Source of the DNA: a virus
Reading direction: 5' to 3' (one strand)
IMG/VR virus record: IMGVR_UViG_3300009093_000121
Span: 1 to 23,760 of that record
Length of the DNA stretch: 23,760 bases
The position numbers and the translations under genes were made by a program. Shown here piece after piece: positions 15,729 through 20,973 of the stretch. The number at the start of each line of letters is the position of its first letter. The first letter of the stretch is position 1. The notes beneath the pieces were generated by a model. It did no database searches. It had not been told where the DNA came from and saw nothing but the letters and a program-made list of their open reading frames with translations.

Positions 15729-16214
15729 GTGCGCCTCCTGTTCCTCGACGTGGACGGCGTGCTGGTCCTCGACTGGGACTGGCGGACCCATCTACATGGC
15801 AATGCGCGGCCGGACCCGGCCTGCATCGCCGCCCTCAACCACATCATCGACTCGACCGGATGCTACGTGGTGGTGAGCAGTAGCTGGCGCAAGGAGCGCA
15901 GCCTCCAGGAACTCTGCCAGATCATCAACGGCCAGTTCGGGGTTCACGGACAAGTGATCGGCCGCACCGAAGTCCTCACCGTCCACCGCGAGATCGCCGG
16001 CTGCGCCACCCCGGTGCAGGAGGCCGCCGGACGCGGCGAAGAGATCCTGAAGTGGCTGCAAGCCTACGCCCGCAAACACTCGGTCCACTCCTTTGCCATC
16101 CTGGACGACAGCGCCGACGTGGGGGAACTCGACCGCTTCCTGGTGCGGCCGGATTCGGCAGTCGGCCTCACCATGCAGGACGCCGCACAGGCGGTCGCCA
16201 TTCTCAACCGCTAA
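15729..16214 (+). CDS. HAD-fold phosphatase-like protein (HAD/Swiss-Army-Knife RNA-repair type)
   Basis: Starts at GTG 15729, two bases after the upstream stop, with a weak CAGGA site. The 161-aa product has all core HAD motifs: FLDVDGVL at residues 5-12 (nucleophile D7, acid/base D9), VVSSSWRK at 48-55 (motif II Ser, followed by W-R), and AILDDSADV at 123-131 (motif IV Asp pair D126/D127). GRGEEILKWL at 101-110 is also typical. The overall pattern is that of the small HAD domains named after 'Swiss Army Knife' RNA-repair proteins and of stand-alone phage homologues. These are presumed to act on phosphorylated ends of nucleic acid or on nucleotides. The substrate here is not known. It is the last gene of the plus-strand cassette, and its TAA overlaps the stop of the convergent 74-aa gene. 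Confidence 0.85.
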   Translation: MRLLFLDVDGVLVLDWDWRTHLHGNARPDPACIAALNHIIDSTGCYVVVSSSWRKERSLQELCQIINGQFGVHGQVIGRTEVLTVHREIAGCATPVQEAAGRGEEILKWLQAYARKHSVHSFAILDDSADVGELDRFLVRPDSAVGLTMQDAAQAVAILNR

Positions 16215-16435
16215 TTCGACTTGGGAGAAAACTCGGGCCTGAAGTTTGGTTCAAAGTATTCCCGCGCGTCCGCCGAGTGATGCACGTAGATGATCTTGCC
16301 TTCCCATGGCTCAGCCAGAGGATTGCACGGACAGGCCGAAGAATGCACGTGCTCGATCCAGTCCTGCACCGGCGTGACGTGGTCCTCCTTCTCGTAGAAG
16401 TCCACCTTCCATCCGGGATTAGATTGGGCTGCCAT
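16211..16435 (-). CDS. Small Cys/His protein with C-x-C and H-x3-D-x-RE motif (74 aa)
   Basis: The product contains 'TPVQDWIEHVHSSACPCNP' (residues 21-39) and 'YVHHSADAREYFE' (50-62). The order P..D..EH, C-P-C-x-P, then VH.S.D.RE is a pattern I associate with small phage-encoded proteins of unknown function. C35, C37, H29 and H52 or H53 could form one metal site. Shine-Dalgarno is weak (GGTGG about 10 bases before the ATG). It is the last gene of the portal-side minus-strand block, and its TAG overlaps the TAA of the HAD gene. Function unknown. Confidence 0.65.
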   Translation of the reverse strand: MAAQSNPGWKVDFYEKEDHVTPVQDWIEHVHSSACPCNPLAEPWEGKIIYVHHSADAREYFEPNFRPEFSPKSN

Positions 16436-16454
16436 TATGGTAATACCACCATTG

Positions 16455-16868
16455 CTATCCAGGAATCTGCACTGGAGAGGCTAGCAGAAAACCCTGATCA
16501 CCGACTGCCAGCAGATAGTGATTGCCGTCGCTGCCGTTGACGAACAGAAACGCAACGGCCATACCCCACGCCACTCTCTCCTGTTCGGGTAGATCGTCCC
16601 AGGCCGGACCTCCCATGAGGCCTCGGTAGCTGCCGTAAGCCTGCTTCGAGAGGAACACTAAGGGCACGTCCACTGTCGCCGTTCTGGCTGGCTCCGCTAC
16701 CTCGGCGATGAACTGCTTCTTGGCTTCGTCGCACCACTGGGTCTCCAAAATCATGGCGCGCTCAGTGTTTGCTTCGATAACGCGGCGATGCACATATACG
16801 ATCCCGTTGTCGTAGATCTTCTCGCCGCAATGAATGCAAGTCAGATCGTTGGTGTGCTGTCGGGTCAT
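16455..16868 (-). CDS. Hypothetical protein with N-terminal CxxC and W..LP...R.AW motif (137 aa)
   Basis: The ATG at 16868 follows GAGG by six bases. The N-terminus has 'CIHCGEKIY' (C11, C14), half of a zinc ribbon, with H27 and C46 as possible further ligands. Residues 77-104 include 'AYGSYRGLMGGPAWDDLP' and then 'ERVAWGMAV', a 'W..LP...R.AW..A' pattern that recurs in many phage and bacterial small proteins. The C-terminal 30 residues look like beta strands (HYLLAVGDQGFLLA). It lies 18 nt after the portal gene. Role unknown. A head-assembly accessory or a regulator are both possible. Confidence 0.65.
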   Translation of the reverse strand: MTRQHTNDLTCIHCGEKIYDNGIVYVHRRVIEANTERAMILETQWCDEAKKQFIAEVAEPARTATVDVPLVFLSKQAYGSYRGLMGGPAWDDLPEQERVAWGMAVAFLFVNGSDGNHYLLAVGDQGFLLASPVQIPG

Positions 16869-16886
16869 TTGTGCCTCGTGTCTCCC

Positions 16887-18770
16887 CTAAATTGGGCTCC
16901 CATTGCGCTGGCTCCGCGTCTGCCGCTCCTGCCTGCCCTTGGGTTGCTGGCCGAAACCCTGCTTGTGTTCTTCCTGGATGCGCTTGCTCTCGACTTCCCA
17001 GCTTGCCGGGAACTGCGTCTGCTCGTAGAGGCCCTCACCCGACAGGTACCCGGCCTTGGCCATAGTGAAGGCTTCCACCTTCTTCTGCTGGCGGGCCGCC
17101 CCGTGCTGCGTGCCCTGGCGCACGGTCACGCTGAACCGCTTCCAGTGGTCTTCCTTCTGCCCCGCGTGCGGGGACAGCATCTTGGGAGAGTAGTCGAAGT
17201 CCTGCATGGTCCAGCCGTCGTCTCCCAGATACTTGAGACGCTCATCCAGGGTGGCGTACTGGATGATGTTCGACACGGTCTGGCGGGCCGCCTGCTTCAG
17301 GGCCGCCTCGATGTAGCGGCTTTCCAGGCGCATGGGTCCGCTCATGGTGTCGCGCATCTGCTCCTGAGCCTCGCCGCTCGGCAACTGCTTCTTGCGGGCC
17401 AACTGCTGCATGTCGATGACGGGCTGCCGCTGGCGGATCCGGTCCACCAGGTACTTGGCCCAGAACTCCACCTGTCCCGGCAAGTTGGGCGCCGTCATCT
17501 CGCGCACGCTGCTTGCGTCGGCCACCGGGTTGACCAGTAACTTCTGCCCTGGCTTGCCGGGGATAAAGGCATCGAATACAGCCTCGGGCACATGGCCCCG
17601 CTTGAACACCCAAGTGCCATTGAGCGCCCGCATCACAGCCTCGTCCACACCCACTCCGATCCGGTTCATGGACTGGACTAGCGGGACCAGATCGCGGTAG
17701 GCGCTGATGCCTCCGGGGTTCCACACGCACGGGTTCAACTGGAGCAGGGTGAAGGGGAACATGCCGTGCCAGTAGGGGCTCGGCCCATCGTACATGACGC
17801 GGGATCCGGCGAAGATCACAAGGCGCTTGCGGGGATAGAGCGGCCAGTTGGGAGGCACGCGGTAGTGGAAGTTGTGGAGTTCCACCGGAAGATCGGGGTG
17901 CTTGACCAGCATCTCCCGGCCCGTCTCATTGGTCTCCGGATCGTCAATGTACCACTCCTGCAACTCGATCACGGGGAACGGGGAGTAGGAGGCCGAAGCC
18001 GATCCCTTGCGCGGACCGAGGCGCATGGCGGCCCGCCTCCGCAGGCTCGGACCCATGGCGTTCCAGGTGTACTCGGGGATGGCGTCCGGCCGCGCGTACT
18101 GGTCGCCGCTCATGCTCTTGGACATGGCGGTGGCCTCGCGCTGGAGGCCGATACATTTGGCGGGGCCGAAGCGCTGCTGGAAATAGCTGAGCGGTTTGTA
18201 GGCCCGGTAGCAGACCGCTCCCGATTCCTGGATGTCGCTGTTCATTCCGACCGGGATCACGAAGTCCAGGCCGTGAGAGGAAAACTGGAAGTTGTTGGAG
18301 TCGCTCGCCGGGTTGGGCTCAAAGGCGGTGCTCTTGAGAATGCCGGAGCCGAACAGGGAGTGGTCGATCCAACTGACCAGCGTGAGATCGAGATCGTTCT
18401 CGTACCACAGGCAGCGCATGTACTTCTGGATGACTTCGTCCTGCTGCTTGTAGGCTTTGACGCGGCTGGTGACATCCATCATGGGCTGGATATCAGAGAG
18501 CGCGGCCAGCTTGTTGGTGCGGGCCTCGCTGAGGAAGTTATCGTAGAACCGGGAGCGGTACTGCGGCCGATTCTTATTCCAGAAGTTGCCGGAGAGGAAA
18601 TCGATATATCTCTCCGCCTCCTGGAACTCGTTGTACGACCGCAGTTCCTCCTGGCCCTGGCGCATGAGGTTGTCCCGCATGTTCACCATACGACGAGGGT
18701 AGGCATCGGAAATGTCCATGGATCCGGACTTTCGTTCGATCGGGGCTCGGGGTACGGCGAAAGCGGCCAT
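16887..18770 (-). CDS. Portal protein (head-tail connector, DNA gate)
   Basis: The 627-aa product fits a portal in size and in position between the terminase and scaffold/capsid genes. Characteristic parts are an N-terminal helical region ('RYIDFLSGNFWNKNRPQYRS', residues about 53-72), then 'LAALSDIQPMMDV', a beta-rich wing ('PVIELQEWYIDDPE'), and the 'SPYWHGMFPFTLLQLNP' segment. This is followed by 'GGISAYRDLVPLVQSMNRI', the usual 'G...DL.PLQ..~N' clip/stem element. The C-terminal tail is Gln- and charge-rich (QRNGSPI at the end). It forms the ring through which DNA is packaged and ejected and on which the neck proteins dock. The start at 18770 has only a distant GAGG. An internal Met at codon 18 is an alternative. 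PEYTWNAM at residues 231-238 is encoded by DNA identical to a stretch in the gene at 19173-19787. Confidence 0.85.
   Translation of the reverse strand: MAAFAVPRAPIERKSGSMDISDAYPRRMVNMRDNLMRQGQEELRSYNEFQEAERYIDFLSGNFWNKNRPQYRSRFYDNFLSEARTNKLAALSDIQPMMDVTSRVKAYKQQDEVIQKYMRCLWYENDLDLTLVSWIDHSLFGSGILKSTAFEPNPASDSNNFQFSSHGLDFVIPVGMNSDIQESGAVCYRAYKPLSYFQQRFGPAKCIGLQREATAMSKSMSGDQYARPDAIPEYTWNAMGPSLRRRAAMRLGPRKGSASASYSPFPVIELQEWYIDDPETNETGREMLVKHPDLPVELHNFHYRVPPNWPLYPRKRLVIFAGSRVMYDGPSPYWHGMFPFTLLQLNPCVWNPGGISAYRDLVPLVQSMNRIGVGVDEAVMRALNGTWVFKRGHVPEAVFDAFIPGKPGQKLLVNPVADASSVREMTAPNLPGQVEFWAKYLVDRIRQRQPVIDMQQLARKKQLPSGEAQEQMRDTMSGPMRLESRYIEAALKQAARQTVSNIIQYATLDERLKYLGDDGWTMQDFDYSPKMLSPHAGQKEDHWKRFSVTVRQGTQHGAARQQKKVEAFTMAKAGYLSGEGLYEQTQFPASWEVESKRIQEEHKQGFGQQPKGRQERQTRSQRNGSPI
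18054..18079. repeat. 26-bp exact repeat, copy 1 (inside portal gene)
   Basis: These 26 bases are identical to 19248-19273. In both copies the minus-strand frame encodes PEYTWNAM, although the proteins are otherwise unrelated to the eye. Flanking bases differ at once on both sides. Such an exact match in two genes of different families suggests recent copying, or a motif under strong constraint. Confidence 0.85.
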
Positions 18771-18775
18771 TGCGT

Positions 18776-19183
18776 TTAGACCTCGCTACCCGGCAGGCCC
18801 ATCGTGTTCTTCACGGTGCGGCCGTCGCCGGCGACTTCAAAATTGTTGGGCATCTCCGAAGGGAGAGCCAACCCGTTGCGCTTGCAGAGTTCCTTCTGCT
18901 GACTCCAGGTTTCGACCAGCACCGGGGACTTCTTGCCCGTCACCGGGTCCTTGTCCCATACCCAGTGGCTGCCATCACGAGCGTTGCCGCCCTCTTTGGT
19001 CCGGTCCAGATACTTGGCGCTGATGGGTCCGACCCAGATGGGGGCCACCGGGAACAGGGCGACCTCCAGGGGTTGGCCGCACTCCCCGCAGAGTTGCACG
19101 GGTTCATCGCGCGGGATAGTGCCGCTGGCCACCTCCTGCTGATGCGGGCAGGCAGCATTGCGGCAGACATACTCACGAGCCAT
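18776..19183 (-). CDS. Zinc-ribbon hypothetical protein (135 aa)
   Basis: The ATG at 19183 has a GGAG Shine-Dalgarno and overlaps the end of the upstream gene by 11 nt. Residues 7-35 hold 'CRNAACPHQQ' and 'CGECGQP', giving C7, C12, C32 and C35, a compact zinc ribbon. The rest contains 'GSHWVWDKDPVTGKKSPVLVETWSQ' in two strands and an 'ELCKRNGLALPSEMPNNFEVAGDG' segment. Such short ribbon proteins are common between terminase and portal genes in phages, with no known role. Nucleic-acid or protein binding is possible. The portal gene starts five nt after its TAA. Confidence 0.7.
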   Translation of the reverse strand: MAREYVCRNAACPHQQEVASGTIPRDEPVQLCGECGQPLEVALFPVAPIWVGPISAKYLDRTKEGGNARDGSHWVWDKDPVTGKKSPVLVETWSQQKELCKRNGLALPSEMPNNFEVAGDGRTVKNTMGLPGSEV

Positions 19184-19787
19184 AAGACTCCTCGTACATT
19201 TCCCAGTCCACGTCTTCCGCGATCGACTCCTGGCGCTTTTTGGGGGACATGGCGTTCCAGGTGTACTCGGGGACCAAGCCTGGGAAATAGACCACCGCGT
19301 TGAATTTGGGGGAGTGCAAGTATTCCGGGTTTACCAGGACCATCTCCCCAGCGTGCAGGGTTTGGTCTACCACCACCTCGCACCCCATAAACTGGAACGT
19401 CTGGTACCCGCGCTTGGACAGTTCCGATCCCGCGTTTCGGTAATGCGAACGTTCGGGCAGGGAACCCCACAGCAAACCCCATAGTTGCTGGGTGACCACC
19501 ATGTAGCGCGGGGCGTAGCGGCCGAACGTACAGTGGTTGATGGCCTCCTGGATGCGAGACAGTTGCCACCCATTGACGTAGAACCCTCGCGCGTCCGGAG
19601 GCAGGGGAACCGGGCGATCCATAAACACCACGTCCGGCGCTTCCTTCCCGAAAGCGGCTTGGCGGTAGGCTTCATCCAGCGCGGCCGGATCGGGCACGTC
19701 CGTATTGGGTAACGCCTTCGCCGCCGCCGGGGCCGCCAGCGCAGCGGCAATCGTCGCGAAGAACTTACGCCTGCTCAGATTCGGCAT
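19173..19787 (-). CDS. Truncated major-capsid-like paralogue with Tat-type leader (204 aa)
   Basis: I choose ATG 19787 over one 24 codons upstream because it has a near-perfect GGGGAGGAG Shine-Dalgarno. The first 27 residues look like a twin-arginine signal: SRRKFF at 5-10, an Ala-rich hydrophobic core, and an AKA site near residue 25. Residues about 76-147 align with residues 188-259 of the major capsid protein. Shared marks are 'VTQ..W.L.W.G' (98-108), 'G(Y/F)Q.F.F.G...VV.D..L..G' (127-147) and spaced A, G and P. By hand I count about 24 identities in about 75 columns. The first two-thirds of a capsid protein is missing, so it cannot form a normal capsomer. It could be a minor head protein, a vestige or an exported protein. 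The Tat call is uncertain: Ala-rich starts also occur by chance in GC-rich DNA. Confidence 0.7.
   Translation of the reverse strand: MPNLSRRKFFATIAAALAAPAAAKALPNTDVPDPAALDEAYRQAAFGKEAPDVVFMDRPVPLPPDARGFYVNGWQLSRIQEAINHCTFGRYAPRYMVVTQQLWGLLWGSLPERSHYRNAGSELSKRGYQTFQFMGCEVVVDQTLHAGEMVLVNPEYLHSPKFNAVVYFPGLVPEYTWNAMSPKKRQESIAEDVDWEMYEESYGS
19248..19273. repeat. 26-bp exact repeat, copy 2 (inside capsid-paralogue gene)
   Basis: Identical to 18054-18079 and in the same coding frame, giving PEYTWNAM at residues 173-180 of the 204-aa protein. Here it is followed by SPKKRQES, in the portal by GPSLRRRA, so a weak similarity of basic residues extends past the exact match. Confidence 0.85.
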
Positions 19788-20223
19788 GCGACTCCTCCCC
19801 TTCTCCGGCCGCGTCCCCTTCGGGCGCCACGGGTTCCGGCTCCGCTTCCTGTCCCACATTGGACACAGGCTGCGGCTCGTTCACGGTTTCTACTTTGGGC
19901 TCCTCCGCCAGAGATTGCTCCTCTTCCATGGGGACCGGCACGGGCAGGCCCAGTGCCGCGCCTATCTTCCTGCTCAGCCGCTCGCTTGCGTCATTGAGCA
20001 ACTCCTCCAACTGTCCGGCCGCCTGGGGATCCTCCAGCACGGCCACCCCAATCTCGATCGGCTCGTTCATTGTGCCGCTGCCGCCTGGCTCGTGGCAGTA
20101 CAGGCTGCTCGACACCACCACCCCGTCGCTTGCAAAGGCGTGGCAGAAGATCTTCACGTCCGCGAACTCCATGGGGTTCTGGTTGTACTCGGCTACCATC
20201 AGGTTGATCTGTTCGAGGTTCAC
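19765..20223 (-). CDS. Hypothetical protein with acidic C-terminal tail (152 aa)
   Basis: Begins at GTG 20223, overlapping the upstream TGA as GTGA, with GGAAGGAG seven bases upstream. The first 90 residues mix beta and helical segments ('FADVKIFCHAFASDGVVV', 'IGVAVLEDPQAAGQLEELL', 'ASERLSRKIGAALGLPVP'). From about residue 95 the chain is Glu/Pro/Ala-rich and strongly acidic to the end. The tail probably stays unfolded. No family recognised. Its 3' end overlaps the Shine-Dalgarno and start of the capsid-paralogue gene, suggesting co-translation. Confidence 0.65.
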   Translation of the reverse strand: MNLEQINLMVAEYNQNPMEFADVKIFCHAFASDGVVVSSSLYCHEPGGSGTMNEPIEIGVAVLEDPQAAGQLEELLNDASERLSRKIGAALGLPVPVPMEEEQSLAEEPKVETVNEPQPVSNVGQEAEPEPVAPEGDAAGEGEESHAESEQA

Positions 20224-20852
20224 GACTGGGCTCCTTCCGTTACGGCGTCGGGTTCCGGAGCAGGCAACTCCTGGGCCTGCGGCTCGGCCAGCGGGCTTTC
20301 CAGCATGGCGCGGAGAATCTCGGCCAGCTTGGTCCCGGTGTCAAAGTCCTCATCCAGGATGCTCTTGACCGACTGGTAATCCTTCTCGGTCATGCGGACG
20401 AAGCGGGGTACGCCAGCGACCAGATACCCCAGCGCGTCGTTATCGAACACGCTGTCCACGATCTCCTGGATGATCTCGCGGGTTTCCCGGCCCTGGATCT
20501 TGGCTGGCTCCTCATAGAGAGCCATGTACACCGGATCGATCGTCACCGGGAAGACGTTTTTCCCCTCGCTGATTCCGGTGGACTGAGAGATCACTTCCAC
20601 CAGGTCCTCGCCGCATGTGGGTTCTTCCATGCCGGTGGCCTCGCGGATCCGCGCGATCTCTTCGGCGCTGATCATGAGTCCGCCTTCGGCCAGCTTGAGG
20701 AGCAGGGTTAGCGCCATGCCGCCCACTTTTTGCGAATCGGTGAGCGTGTCATCGGTTACCATGCCCAGCAAGGTGGGGACGATGTTAGCCGGGAGAGGCA
20801 ACTCCAGGCTGTAAATTTTCTCTACGATTGTCGGTTTAGGTTTGCTCGCCAT
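20220..20852 (-). CDS. Hypothetical helical protein (210 aa)
   Basis: Start ATG 20852 has an AAGGTG Shine-Dalgarno and lies 13 nt after a motif shared with the gap at 11013-11032. The product is mostly alpha-helical and acidic. Features are 'LTDSQKVGGMALTLLLKLAEGG' near residues 37-58, 'ISAEEIARIREATGMEE' and a 'REIIQEIVDSVFDNDALGYLVAG' segment. It ends with a Pro/Glu-rich tail. Nothing indicates catalysis. Its conserved-looking place between terminase and portal suggests a packaging or assembly accessory, but I recognise no family. Confidence 0.65.
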   Translation of the reverse strand: MASKPKPTIVEKIYSLELPLPANIVPTLLGMVTDDTLTDSQKVGGMALTLLLKLAEGGLMISAEEIARIREATGMEEPTCGEDLVEVISQSTGISEGKNVFPVTIDPVYMALYEEPAKIQGRETREIIQEIVDSVFDNDALGYLVAGVPRFVRMTEKDYQSVKSILDEDFDTGTKLAEILRAMLESPLAEPQAQELPAPEPDAVTEGAQS

Positions 20853-20865
20853 TACAACACCTTTC

Positions 20866-20885
20866 GTTCTATATCATACGTCAAT
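20866..20885 (-). promoter_or_regulatory. 20-nt motif shared with 11013-11032, candidate promoter or regulator site
   Basis: Reads ATTGACGTATGATATAGAAC on the minus strand; 14 of 20 bases match the site upstream of the 388-aa gene. It contains a TTGACG box but no well-spaced -10 partner, and TATGAT within it resembles a -10 box. It ends 13 nt before the 210-aa start codon, so if TAGAAC were the -10 box the leader would be only a few bases long. Confidence 0.35.
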
Positions 20886-20900
20886 AGAGAAAGGGGTTGT

Positions 20901-20971
20901 CGGGGACTGCGCTTGCTCTGGCGACTCCGCGCGGCCTTGTTGATCGAAGTGGCGTTGGGATTCAGTCCCCG
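20901..20971. repeat. 9-bp inverted repeat right after terminase stop
   Basis: CGGGGACTG at 20901-20909 is the exact complement of CAGTCCCCG at 20963-20971, spaced by 53 nt. The right arm can also form a short local hairpin, GGGATTCAGTCCC. The structure starts two bases after the terminase stop on the minus-strand transcript. A tRNA was considered because the span is 71 nt, but no T-loop or anticodon arm fits. A 3' stabilising fold or factor-dependent terminator is plausible. Confidence 0.45.
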
Positions 20972-20973
20972 CG

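Noticed and set aside
15434-15847. 137-codon minus-strand frame opposite the plus-strand cassette.
   Set aside because: Arg/Ser/Pro-rich with no motif, while the plus strand carries a HAD protein with complete motifs and tightly spaced genes.
16788-18779. 250- and 337-codon plus-strand frames opposite the portal gene.
   Set aside because: Both are in codon-on-codon register with portal and consist of low-information L/G/H/V-rich sequence.
19788-19859. Upstream start for the capsid-paralogue gene adding 24 residues.
   Set aside because: The added stretch is Arg/Pro-rich, lies in another gene's coding end, and the internal ATG has a far better Shine-Dalgarno and reveals a signal-like N-terminus.
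20901-20971. Possible tRNA, because complementary ends are 71 nt apart.
   Set aside because: No T-loop consensus, no D-arm and no anticodon stem of the right size on either strand.
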